NCBI GenBank assembly: GCA_964541375.1
Contig: CAZIPT010000016.1
Location: 1-36,539 of the forward strand
Direction of reading: 5' to 3'
Source of the DNA: JBAXEO01 sp964541375
Lineage (GTDB): Bacteria > Actinomycetota > Coriobacteriia > Anaerosomatales > JAAXUF01
DNA: 36,539 nucleotides
In this document: piece after piece, positions 8,019 to 15,247 of the stretch
Position numbering within the stretch: the first letter of the stretch is position 1
How the letters are laid out: the number at the start of each line of letters is the position of its first letter
Notes under the pieces: model-generated
What the model was told of the DNA's origin: nothing
Seen by the model: only the letters and a program-made list of their open reading frames with translations
Database searches by the model: none
Made by a program: the position numbers and the translations under genes

Positions 8019-8198
8019 GCCTACCTCCCCAGAAGGCCCGTTCTTGCACGAGCATCCTAGCGCGTCGGATGACCGCGCTGTGGTTCTCATCCTAGCATCA
8101 GCTGTATCGGCACGACCCTCGCGCTCCCGTAGAAGTGCGAGGGGTGTTTCGATCGTGAGACTGCTACGCTTTGCGTGTTCTCGGCGAAGGAGGTGGAG
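8019..8198. promoter_or_regulatory. Divergent intergenic region (chemosensory operon / L,D-transpeptidase)
   Basis: About 180 bases between two diverging starts. It contains an imperfect hairpin with 7-base arms (CCCTCGC and GCGAGGG, roughly 8115-8143) and a possible -10 element TACGCT (8165-8170) for the plus-strand gene. No convincing -35 element is visible for either direction, so promoter positions remain open. Confidence 0.3.
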
Positions 8199-8879
8199 GT
8201 GCGCAGGCTCTTCTGGGCAGCGGCGATCGTGCTGGCGGCTGTCGGCCTTCTGTGGCTCGCCCGCCTAGCGAGCCGCTCCGCTCACGCGTCCTCGGCATCA
8301 GAGTCACGCGCCGCCGGCGAGGACCCCACGCCTGCGATGGTCGCTCAGGCCGAGCGCCCCGCCCAAAAGCCCGCGCCCACGCTCGGTCGTATCGGCGGCA
8401 CGCTGCCCGCCACGCTCGTCGACCCACGGCTCCTCGCCGAGAAATCGCGCCGCACGCTCACGGTCTTCTCGGCGGGGCGGCCGGTCAAGACCTACCGAAT
8501 CGCGCTCGGCCCCGACTCGGTGAACTCGAAAGAGCGCGAGGGCGACGGGCGCACGCCCGAAGGCGCCTACTACGTCTGCCTGAAGAACTCCGAAAGCAAG
8601 TACCACCGGGCGCTGGGACTCTCCTACCCTTCCGAGCAGGATGCTGAGCGAGGGCTCAAAGCGAAGCTGATCAGCCCGAAAGAGAAGCGAACGATCGTTG
8701 ACGCGATCCGCCATTATCGAAAGCCGCCTTGGAACACCAAACTCGGCGGCGAGATCATGATCCATGGCGGCGGAACCAAGCACGACTGGACCCAAGGATG
8801 CTTGGCCCTTAGCGACTCCGACGTCGAGGAGCTCTATCCTCGCATCCCTCTGGGTACCCAGGTCGAGATCCGTCCCTAG
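8199..8879 (+). CDS. L,D-transpeptidase (YkuD domain), membrane-anchored
   Basis: A 226-residue cell-wall enzyme that would form or exchange 3-3 peptide cross-links in peptidoglycan. The start is taken as GTG 8199 because AAGGAGG lies 5 bases before it; an in-frame GTG at 8175 lacks a site. An N-terminal membrane segment (about residues 5-22) is followed by a flexible stretch and the YkuD catalytic domain (about 85-226). The active-site signature reads HGGGTKHDWTQGCLALSD, with the nucleophile Cys at about residue 201 and the conserved His about 12 residues earlier. It stands alone between two minus-strand genes. Confidence 0.93.
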   Translation: MRRLFWAAAIVLAAVGLLWLARLASRSAHASSASESRAAGEDPTPAMVAQAERPAQKPAPTLGRIGGTLPATLVDPRLLAEKSRRTLTVFSAGRPVKTYRIALGPDSVNSKEREGDGRTPEGAYYVCLKNSESKYHRALGLSYPSEQDAERGLKAKLISPKEKRTIVDAIRHYRKPPWNTKLGGEIMIHGGGTKHDWTQGCLALSDSDVEELYPRIPLGTQVEIRP

Positions 8880-8903
8880 CACTGCGGCCGACTCGGCGAG
8901 CCC

Positions 8904-9272
8904 TCAGGACGGCGGCGTCTTCTGCCCGCCCACCGAAAGCTCCGAACCAGCCAACTCGAAATCGTAGACGCGTAGCGGCCGCGGATGGCGTGCGAACTCC
9001 GCGACGGACTTGACCGCCCCGGTGAAGTCGGTCCACCTGACGACGGCGCCGTCAGTCAGGTCGAACTGCGAGTGGTGCACAGGACACGTCAGCACGGTCC
9101 CCTCAAGGGTCCCCTTAGCGAGATGACCGTGCAGATGCGGGCAGCGCGCGTCTGCGACGAAGTAGCTGTCCCCGACGCGTGCGACCAAGAACTCGTGGCC
9201 GTCCAGATCGACCTGCTTCATCGTGCCGTCGGTGAGATCGCCGACGTCTGTAAGCGGTGCGAAGTCGCTCAT
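8904..9272 (-). CDS. Rieske-type [2Fe-2S] ferredoxin
   Basis: A 122-residue soluble Rieske protein. The two cluster-binding boxes are CPHLHGHLAKG (Cys44, His46) and CPVHHSQFD (Cys63, His66), which give the two-Cys, two-His ligation of Rieske centres. ATG 9272 is preceded by AAGGGGA. The protein has no membrane segment and no twin-arginine signal, so it is a cytoplasmic electron carrier of the nitrite-reductase small-subunit or dioxygenase-ferredoxin type, not a bc1 subunit. No oxygenase or reductase partner is adjacent, so its redox partner is unknown. Confidence 0.92.
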   Translation of the reverse strand: MSDFAPLTDVGDLTDGTMKQVDLDGHEFLVARVGDSYFVADARCPHLHGHLAKGTLEGTVLTCPVHHSQFDLTDGAVVRWTDFTGAVKSVAEFARHPRPLRVYDFELAGSELSVGGQKTPPS

Positions 9273-9376
9273 GGCCTGTCCCCTTGCCCTCGGAAGTAGG
9301 AGCCACTGCTCCTTATGCCCGTTCCCCGTGACAGTTCCCCCGGCGCACGATTCGTTTTGCGAGAAACGCAAAGCGA

Positions 9377-9394
9377 CGGTCCCTTTCGGGACCG
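9377..9394 (-). terminator. Probable terminator downstream of the cold-shock gene
   Basis: Perfect 7-base stem (CGGTCCC / GGGACCG) with a GAAA tetraloop on the minus strand, followed by TCGCTTTGCGTTTCTC. The T-rich tail is interrupted, so termination is likely but not certain. Confidence 0.6.
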
Positions 9395-9427
9395 CCGCTC
9401 TCGGTAAAGCTATGCAGCGAAGCGGTT

Positions 9428-9631
9428 CTACTTGGCGTAGACCTTCGTGGCCTGCAGCTTGCCGTTCTGACCGGTGGTGACGTCGAACGTCACGGCCTGG
9501 CCCTCGTCGAGGGTCTTGAAGCCATCGGTCTGGATCTCGGAGAAGTGGACGAACAGATCGTCGCCATCCTCGCGCGAGATGAAGCCATAGCCCTTGTCAG
9601 CGTTGAACCACTTCACGGTACCTTCAGCCAT
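9428..9631 (-). CDS. csp: Cold-shock protein (CspA family)
   Basis: A 67-residue single cold-shock domain that binds single-stranded RNA and DNA as an RNA chaperone. It carries the N-terminal GTVKWFNADKGYGFI (RNP1) and DLFVHF (RNP2) motifs and is full length for the family. MAEGTVKW is the canonical start. The frame remains open 13 codons upstream from a TTG that would not be used. A leader of about 100 bases with a hairpin at its 5' end precedes it, as in other temperature-responsive csp genes. Confidence 0.97.
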   Translation of the reverse strand: MAEGTVKWFNADKGYGFISREDGDDLFVHFSEIQTDGFKTLDEGQAVTFDVTTGQNGKLQATKVYAK

Positions 9632-9710
9632 TTGAAACTCACTCTCCTGCCCCGCAGGGCAAAATACCAAGCGACGCGAAAACCGCAGTTGCGGAATTCA
9701 CGCCGCAAAA

Positions 9711-9767
9711 CGGGTCCCCTACGGACCCACGGGCGCAGTATAGCAGAATCCTCGTCTCGATGTCCAA
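9711..9767 (-). promoter_or_regulatory. csp promoter and 5'-terminal leader hairpin
   Basis: On the minus strand a TTGGACA-like -35 element (9761-9767) and a good -10 element TATACT (9737-9742) predict a transcript starting near 9730. Directly after that start lies a hairpin with 6-base arms (GGGTCC / GGACCC, about 9711-9727), followed by GTTTTG. The remaining leader of about 80 bases reaches the csp start. A hairpin at the very 5' end may protect the transcript or act as an attenuator. Confidence 0.55.
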
Positions 9768-9805
9768 GACGCGCACATGCCCGAACCGGCGATGCAGGCG
9801 TCTCC

Positions 9806-10258
9806 CTACCTGACGGGGAACATGTAGAGCGCGAGAAACGCCAGAACGGCGATCGCAACGGCAACAAGCACCCAGCCCATGGTCGCGGCCTTGAACGGAC
9901 CTCTGAGCTCCGCTCGCTCCTCCGCCTCGATGCGCTCTTCGCGCGTCTGGTGTGCCTTCTCCCCCTCGCCGGAGACCTGGCCCGCACCGATGACAGCCTT
10001 CGCCGCAGCCTCGTCCTCCCGGTGAACTTCGAGAATCACTCGGTGCTCGTCATCATGCTCGACGCGTGCATTGATCTTCGCCTTGACGAGCTTGTGCTCG
10101 AGCGACTGAACGTGCGCCTTGGACCCCTCGCCCCCGCGGTGGATAACGACCCAGTCGTGAGAGTCGTCATGATGCTTCTCGTGATGAGGGTGACCTGGTG
10201 CGGGCGGAACAACTGGGGGACCAGGGAAGATCGGGTCACCGGTCGGTCCGTTGCTCAT
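9806..10258 (-). CDS. Hypothetical tail-anchored protein with His-rich N-terminus
   Basis: A 150-residue protein from ATG 10258 (GGAG site 7 bases upstream). The first 25 residues are rich in Gly and Pro. A His/Asp cluster follows (HPHHEKHHDDSHD, about 23-35), which could bind metal. A small alpha/beta region (about 36-90, DWVVIHRGGEG then VQSLEHKLVKAKINARVEHDDE) is weakly reminiscent of DUF2007-type signal-transduction domains. A charged linker leads to a single membrane helix at the C-terminus (about 125-146). The soluble part therefore probably faces the cytoplasm. No function is recognised. Confidence 0.7.
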   Translation of the reverse strand: MSNGPTGDPIFPGPPVVPPAPGHPHHEKHHDDSHDWVVIHRGGEGSKAHVQSLEHKLVKAKINARVEHDDEHRVILEVHREDEAAAKAVIGAGQVSGEGEKAHQTREERIEAEERAELRGPFKAATMGWVLVAVAIAVLAFLALYMFPVR

Positions 10259-10437
10259 GAGGGTCTCCATTCGGGTGCGTATCAGTGAGTGGCGGGCATC
10301 ATGGTAGCAGGTAGAGGAAGCCACGCGTAGCATGGGGCTCCGCTGACCGGAGTCCGTACGCCGCGACGTCGCGCCTGGCAGTCAGCCTGTCGCGATGCCA
10401 TGCTGAGCGAAGTGACGAGCGTCGAAAGGTTGCGCGC

Positions 10438-11412
10438 ATGACGGTCTCGGCGGGAGCATTCGGACGGCAGCCTGACTCGCGTCCCGGAGGCCGCGTCGTC
10501 GTGGTTGGCGGCGCCAATCTCGATGTGTTCGGCTTCTCGGCGGGGAGTATCATCGCGGCCGACTCCAATCCCGGTCACATCGAGGACTCCCCTGGCGGGG
10601 TTGCCCGCAACATCGCCGAGAACCTCGCCCGGCTGGGGGCGGACACGCATCTCATCACCGCGTTCGGCTCCGACGCCGACGGGCTTCGCCTCGCCGATGA
10701 GTGCCGCGCCGACGGCATCGGCATCGACGGTTCGATCACCGTCGCGCACGTCCCCGGTTCCCGCTACCTCGCCATCCTGGACGACGACGGCGCGCTCTCG
10801 GTCGCGGTCTCAGACATGCGCGCACTGGACAGCCTGACCCCTTCCGTCCTCGCCGAGAGGTGCGCCCTGCTCAGCTCAGCCGACTTGATCGTCGCCGATA
10901 CGAACCTCCCGGCAGATGCCGTGACGTGGCTTGCGCGCGAGATGACCGCCCCGCTCCTGGTGGACCCGGTGTCGGCCGCAAAGGCACCTCGCGTGCGGGA
11001 AGCGTTGCCCGCGGTTCACACCCTCAAGCTCAACACGCTCGAGGCCGGTGTGCTGCTGGGAAGAACCATCAGTCCGGAACGCGCCGGTGATGTCGAGGAT
11101 GCGGCTCGCGATCTTCTCTCCCTCGGACCCGAGCGCGTGTTCATCACGCTGGGTAGTCTCGGTGTGTTTGCTCAGGACGGAGGAGGGAGTGTGCGCCTCA
11201 GCGCACCCGCTGTCGACGTTGTGAATGCAACGGGGGCCGGTGACGCGTTTTCCGCCGGCGTTGCGTTCGCCACGCTGTCGGGCATGACACTGGTGTCGGC
11301 GACGGCATTCGGCTCGGCCCTGTCGGCAATCGCACTCGCGAGCGCGCGCACGGTAAGCGAGGAGATCGACCCCGACAGGATCCTCTCGGCGATGAAGGAG
11401 ATGCTTTCGTGA
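10438..11412 (+). CDS. psuK: Pseudouridine kinase (PfkB family)
   Basis: A 324-residue PfkB-type sugar/nucleoside kinase. It has the N-terminal GGANLDVFGFS, the PfkB signature GGVARNIAENLARLG (about residues 54-68), and the C-terminal catalytic signature NATGAGDAFSAGVAF, with the base Asp in GAGD. The substrate is inferred from the next gene, a pseudouridine-5'-phosphate glycosidase: PsuK phosphorylates pseudouridine and PsuG then splits off uracil. ATG 10438 has a GAAAGG site. The stop overlaps the psuG start in a GTGA arrangement, so translation is coupled. The first 20 residues are a non-conserved extension. Confidence 0.9.
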   Translation: MTVSAGAFGRQPDSRPGGRVVVVGGANLDVFGFSAGSIIAADSNPGHIEDSPGGVARNIAENLARLGADTHLITAFGSDADGLRLADECRADGIGIDGSITVAHVPGSRYLAILDDDGALSVAVSDMRALDSLTPSVLAERCALLSSADLIVADTNLPADAVTWLAREMTAPLLVDPVSAAKAPRVREALPAVHTLKLNTLEAGVLLGRTISPERAGDVEDAARDLLSLGPERVFITLGSLGVFAQDGGGSVRLSAPAVDVVNATGAGDAFSAGVAFATLSGMTLVSATAFGSALSAIALASARTVSEEIDPDRILSAMKEMLS

Positions 11413-12341
11413 ACGAATACCTGTCCTGCACTGCCGAGGTCTGCGCGGCGCTGGCCGACGACGCGCCGGTCATCGCGCTGGAGTCGACGATCATCAGTCA
11501 CGGCTTCCCGTACCCGGCGAACGTCGAATGCGCGATGGAGTGCGAGCGCATCGCACGCGAAGAGGGCGTGGTGCCGGCGACCATCGCGGTGCTCGGCGGA
11601 CGGCTCAAAGTGGGGCTGACAGAGTCAGAGATCGAGTACCTGGGCGGGACACTAGGTATCGCCAAGGCGTCCAGGCGCGACATCCCCGTGCTACTCGCCG
11701 CGGGCGAAGACGGCGCGACAACCGTCGCGGGCACCCTGGTGGTCGCGGGCCTGGCGGGAATCCGGGTCTTCGCCACCGGCGGTCTGGGCGGCGTCCACCG
11801 GGGCGCCGAGAACACCATGGACGTCTCGGCGGACCTGCTCGAGCTCGGGAGGACAGAGGTCGCGGTGGTGTGCGCGGGGGCGAAGTCTGTGCTCGACCTC
11901 GGCCTGACCCTCGAAGTGCTCGAGACCCACGGAGTACCGGTCATCGGCTACCAGACCGACGAGTTCCCAGCGTTCTACACCCGATCAAGCGGCCATCCCG
12001 TCGATTGGCGGCTCGACTCGGCGGATGAGATCGCAGCGGTCCTCGAGGCCCGTCGAGCGTTGGGTATCGGCGGTGGCACGGTCATCGCCAACCCGATTCC
12101 GACCCAGTTCGAACTCCCGCGTGCCGACGTGGAGTCATGGACCGACACGGCGCTCGCGATGGCTGCAGCCGAGGGCGTTAAGGGCAAAGCCGTGACACCG
12201 TTCCTGCTCGCGAGCATCCACGCGCTCTCGGGAGGAGCCAGCGAAGAGGCCAACAAGCAGCTGGTCTACAACAACGTGCGGCTGGCCGCACGGATCTCGC
12301 GTGCGTTGAGCGCGAGCCGGGTGCAACCGTCAGGCGCGTAG
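11409..12341 (+). CDS. psuG: Pseudouridine-5'-phosphate glycosidase
   Basis: A 310-residue PsuG/IndA-family enzyme that reversibly splits pseudouridine 5'-phosphate into uracil and ribose 5-phosphate. Family hallmarks are ALESTIISHGFPYP near the N-terminus, VPATIAVLGGRLKVGL, VFATGGLGGVHRGAE, CAGAKSVLDL, YQTDEFPAFY and ANPIP. It is full length for the family. The GTG start overlaps the psuK stop. With psuK it lets the cell recover uracil and ribose phosphate from modified RNA. It is convergent with the following membrane-protein gene, with 7 bases between stops. Confidence 0.97.
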   Translation: MNEYLSCTAEVCAALADDAPVIALESTIISHGFPYPANVECAMECERIAREEGVVPATIAVLGGRLKVGLTESEIEYLGGTLGIAKASRRDIPVLLAAGEDGATTVAGTLVVAGLAGIRVFATGGLGGVHRGAENTMDVSADLLELGRTEVAVVCAGAKSVLDLGLTLEVLETHGVPVIGYQTDEFPAFYTRSSGHPVDWRLDSADEIAAVLEARRALGIGGGTVIANPIPTQFELPRADVESWTDTALAMAAAEGVKGKAVTPFLLASIHALSGGASEEANKQLVYNNVRLAARISRALSASRVQPSGA

Positions 12342-12348
12342 CCAGAGG

Positions 12349-12732
12349 CTATCGCTTTGTCGAGAGTCCCCACAGGAACATCACGAGCCACAGTGCCCAC
12401 GGCACCGGAATGAGCCGCGCCATCTTCGCGCCCAGCTGCGCGTCCTGCTTGGACCACGCCATGGTGCCGACTGCAGCGCTGATCGCCATCCCGGCCATGA
12501 CCAGGAGCGCCAGCGTGGTGTGAAGCGTGCCTGCGGGTGTGCTGAAGTCGAGCCCGCCGATGCGCCACGCCATCGACACCGTCGCGATCACATCGAACGC
12601 GAATCCGAGCCACAACGTCACGACCTGCACGGCGCCGAACCCCTTGCGCCGGAACGCGGTCCACGTTCCGACCGAGTACAGAATGAGCGCGGTGAGAAGC
12701 GAGAGCAGGCCGACGATCACGTTTGCGGGCAT
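12349..12732 (-). CDS. Small four-helix membrane protein, unknown function
   Basis: A 127-residue integral membrane protein with four hydrophobic segments (about residues 5-24, 36-55, 68-89 and 105-123). A loop reads WRIGGLDFSTPAGTLHT. ATG 12732 has a GGGGGG stretch 5 bases upstream. It does not carry motifs of a transporter or enzyme that I recognise. It lies 67 bases downstream of the pirin gene on the same strand, so it may be the last gene of that unit, although a possible -10 element (TATCAT) occurs in the gap. Confidence 0.7.
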   Translation of the reverse strand: MPANVIVGLLSLLTALILYSVGTWTAFRRKGFGAVQVVTLWLGFAFDVIATVSMAWRIGGLDFSTPAGTLHTTLALLVMAGMAISAAVGTMAWSKQDAQLGAKMARLIPVPWALWLVMFLWGLSTKR

Positions 12733-12799
12733 TGAGTCCCCCCGTAGCTGCGCGGCTGAAGCTCGGACACCCTATGATACGGCGCGCAAGAGGCGACTC

Positions 12800-13687
12800 C
12801 TACAGACGCTCGGACGGCGGATCGGTGAACGTGCCCTCTTCGAGCTCCTCGAAAGCCGCTCGCAGCTCCTCCTGAGTGTTCATCACGATGGGCCCGGCCC
12901 ACGCGACCGGCTCGCCAAGTGGGCGGCCGGAGACCAGGAGAAACCGGGCGGTGGTGCCCCCGGCGGGTGAGGCGACCACACGCGCACCGTCACCGAACAG
13001 TACGGCGGTCCCGTCGCTCGCACACTCGGCGGAAGCGGCGGAATCCGGATTCTCGGCGAAGCAGACGCTTCCGGCGATCACATAGGCGAACACGGTGTGC
13101 CCCAGTGTCGTGAGGTGCTCGAAGCGCGCGCCTTCGGACAGCGTGACGTCGAGGTACTCGGGTTCGGTGACAATCCCCTCCACGGGACCTCTCACTCCGT
13201 CGACCTCACCGGCGATGACTCGGATCAGCGCTCCGCTGGCGCTGGCCATGAGTGGAATCTCGGCATCGGACACTCCCTGGTAGCGGGGCAGCATCATCTT
13301 GTCGGCGGCAGGCAGGTTCACCCAGAGCTGGAACCCCTCGATCACACCGGTGTCGTCGCCCAGCGGCATCTCCTGGTGCACGATTCCACAGCCCGCTGTC
13401 ATCCACTGCGCGCACCCCGAGCCGATCGTGCCCGAGTTGCCCATGCTATCGGCGTGTTCGACATCGCCGCGCAACAGATAGGTGACCGTCTCGAAGCCGC
13501 GGTGCGGGTGCCATGGAAAGCCCTTCTTGAAGTGCTGCGGCTCGTCGGAACGGAAGTCGTCCATCATGAGGAACGGGTCGAACAGCGGCACCTGGTCGTA
13601 GCCGAACACTCGGCGAAGGTGCACCCCGGCACCTTCTCGGGTAGGCCGGCTGTCAAAGCGGTGGGCGACGTGGCGTGTGTCCGTCAT
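12800..13687 (-). CDS. Pirin family protein
   Basis: A 295-residue double-cupin pirin. The N-terminal cupin holds the metal-binding set: HPHRGFETVTYLLRG supplies two histidines, and GCGIVHQEM supplies a third histidine and a glutamate, as in iron-binding pirins and quercetinase-like members. The C-terminal cupin (about residues 175-275) is more divergent and ends with a short acidic tail. ATG 13687 follows AAGGGGAG and lies 12 bases after the upstream membrane gene, so they form one unit. Bacterial pirins are linked to redox or metabolic control, but the substrate cannot be inferred. Confidence 0.94.
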   Translation of the reverse strand: MTDTRHVAHRFDSRPTREGAGVHLRRVFGYDQVPLFDPFLMMDDFRSDEPQHFKKGFPWHPHRGFETVTYLLRGDVEHADSMGNSGTIGSGCAQWMTAGCGIVHQEMPLGDDTGVIEGFQLWVNLPAADKMMLPRYQGVSDAEIPLMASASGALIRVIAGEVDGVRGPVEGIVTEPEYLDVTLSEGARFEHLTTLGHTVFAYVIAGSVCFAENPDSAASAECASDGTAVLFGDGARVVASPAGGTTARFLLVSGRPLGEPVAWAGPIVMNTQEELRAAFEELEEGTFTDPPSERL

Positions 13688-13699
13688 GGGATCTCCCCT

Positions 13700-14362
13700 T
13701 CAGTCGCGCGTGTGCTGGTCCCCGCCGAGAGCGGCTGCCGCGGCAGCGGCACGTGACTCAAGCGCCGTTACGCGAGCCGCAAGCCCCGCGACCTGGGCGT
13801 CGTCGATCACAATTCCCTCGGCCTGCGCTTCGGCGACCTGTTTGCGCTGACGGACGAACTTCACGTAGCCCAGGCCCAGCGTGATCACCAGCGCGAACAG
13901 GATGACGAAGAACCTCGCGGTTGAGTTCCCGCTGAAGATCACCCAACCCACGCCGTAGACCATGATGAAGAGACCGCCCAGCAGCAGCCCATTGGAGATG
14001 ACGCGAAGCTGATCGCTTCTCACCAGCGAGATACTCATCACCAGCGTGGCGAACAGCACCAGGATGATGCTGGTGTTGCGCGCCCAGCCCTTCATCTGTG
14101 CGTCGGTCTTGTCCTGAAGCGCATTCTGCTGGTCTTGAAGCCGCGCCAGCTCCGCCTGCTCGGTCGCGGTCAGACTCCGATTGGCGGTCTTGCCGTTGAG
14201 CGCCTCCATCTGCCGGGAGATCGCCATCTGTGCTTTGGAGTTGGTCTCGACCGGCTGCGGATAGAAGGTGTTCACCCCCACGCCGACAAAGGCGAGCACC
14301 ATAAGCCCGAGAAAGAACGAGAAGATGGTCTGCAACGCGTAGTTCTGGCGATCGACAGCCAT
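13700..14362 (-). CDS. Four-helix membrane protein with coiled coils, unknown function
   Basis: A 220-residue protein. Hydrophobic segments lie at about residues 10-33, 95-113, 120-142 and 148-168. Between the first and second is a helical, heptad-like region (about 40-90, rich in Gln, Ala and Leu), predicted to lie outside the membrane. The C-terminal 50 residues form another Ala-rich coiled coil with VAGLAARVTALESRAA. ATG 14362 has a GGGGTG site. It is the first gene of a unit with pirin. I do not recognise the family; the layout suggests an oligomeric membrane scaffold or sensor. Confidence 0.75.
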   Translation of the reverse strand: MAVDRQNYALQTIFSFFLGLMVLAFVGVGVNTFYPQPVETNSKAQMAISRQMEALNGKTANRSLTATEQAELARLQDQQNALQDKTDAQMKGWARNTSIILVLFATLVMSISLVRSDQLRVISNGLLLGGLFIMVYGVGWVIFSGNSTARFFVILFALVITLGLGYVKFVRQRKQVAEAQAEGIVIDDAQVAGLAARVTALESRAAAAAAALGGDQHTRD

Positions 14363-14456
14363 CGCGCACCCCTTATGGTGGTCGGTTACTCGTCACGAGC
14401 ATGATACCCACCCGACTGCCGTGAAGATGCGGCTCCCGCACCGCACGCGCGACACC

Positions 14457-14511
14457 GTGAACGACACTCTGGTGTTCATCAACCGCGCGTCTGGCGTTCA
14501 CAGCGCGTTCA
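14457..14511. promoter_or_regulatory. GTTCA direct repeats in 11-base phase (putative OmpR/PhoP-type operator)
   Basis: GTTCA occurs at 14474-14478, 14496-14500 and 14507-14511, that is at offsets of 22 and 11 bases. A reversed copy (GTGAAC) lies at 14457-14462. Direct repeats with an 11-base period are the binding pattern of OmpR/PhoB-family regulators, and the Streptomyces PHO box unit is GTTCACC (established knowledge). The array lies about 70-120 bases before the start of the secreted-protein gene, which is followed by an OmpR-family regulator gene. Confidence 0.5.
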
Positions 14512-14577
14512 TCCGGAACTCGGATAGTCGGACTTGTCAAAAGAGAGACATGGTTCGACCAATTGGAGGTACGCACG

Positions 14578-15114
14578 ATGAACGTAAAGAGGATCACAGC
14601 ACTCGTGGCAGCCGCACTCGTCCTTGGCCTGGTCGCCGGCAACGTGGCTTCGAGCTTCGCCGTCACCGCGAACACCGCCCCTGCCGGGACCGGCGCCGGG
14701 CTTCGTCTCGGAGTGGCAATGCGCGACAGCGGCGGCCGGCTGCTCGACGTCGTCGCCAAGCTGACAGGCACGAGCACCCAGGCCGTCATCGCCGAGAGGC
14801 AGGCCGGCAAGACCTTCACGCAGATCGCCGCCGCCAAGAACATCAAGGCGTCCGCAGTCGTCGAAGAGGCGCTGAAGGTCCGCACCACCGTCCTGGCCGA
14901 GAAGGTCAAGACCGGCGCGATCACTCAGGCCCAGGCTGACGCCGCGGCGGCCAACATGAAGGCCCGACTCACCACGCGTGTCGATTCCGTCAACACGTCC
15001 TGCGACGGCACGGGCTCCGGCTCGACCGGGCGCGGCAAAGGCGGAGGCATGGGCGGCGGCGGTGGGGCCGGTCGTGGCATGGGCGGCGGCGGAAACTGCA
15101 CCGTCACGCCGTAG
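14578..15114 (+). CDS. Secreted DUF2680-like protein with Gly-rich C-terminus
   Basis: A 178-residue exported protein. ATG 14578 has a strong GGAGGT site 7 bases upstream. A signal peptide covers about residues 1-29 (cleavage near SSFA). The middle (about 50-135) has two to three helical units of the kind seen in DUF2680/YckD proteins: LLDVVAKLTGTSTQAVIAER, AGKTFTQIAAAKNI, then VKTGAITQAQADAAAANMKAR. The last 35 residues are Gly-rich with a few Arg/Lys and two Cys (one at each end), so a disulfide could close the tail. It is followed by a two-component system and is likely its target or sensor accessory (inference). Confidence 0.8.
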   Translation: MNVKRITALVAAALVLGLVAGNVASSFAVTANTAPAGTGAGLRLGVAMRDSGGRLLDVVAKLTGTSTQAVIAERQAGKTFTQIAAAKNIKASAVVEEALKVRTTVLAEKVKTGAITQAQADAAAANMKARLTTRVDSVNTSCDGTGSGSTGRGKGGGMGGGGGAGRGMGGGGNCTVTP

Positions 15115-15220
15115 TCCTCCTGCCTGGGGCCGGCTGAAACCGCGGCCGCTCTAGGCCAAGCTGCACCAGCGCGTCCCGGCCGTGGGATACTCACGGTCGG
15201 GACCACGCGCGCTGTGGAAT

Positions 15221-15236
15221 ATGACACCTGTGTCAT
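15221..15236. promoter_or_regulatory. Inverted repeat ATGACAC-CT-GTGTCAT before the response regulator
   Basis: Perfect 7-base arms with a 2-base spacer. It ends just before the GGAGG ribosome site and 12 bases before the ATG of the response-regulator gene. Bound by a dimeric protein it would block initiation or early elongation. A second small inverted repeat (CCGTG / CACGG, 15180-15196) lies upstream. Confidence 0.45.
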
Positions 15237-15247
15237 GGAGGAAGCGA

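Noticed and set aside
12349..12732. Assigning the small four-helix protein to a named family
   Set aside because: Length and helix count alone do not support any specific family.
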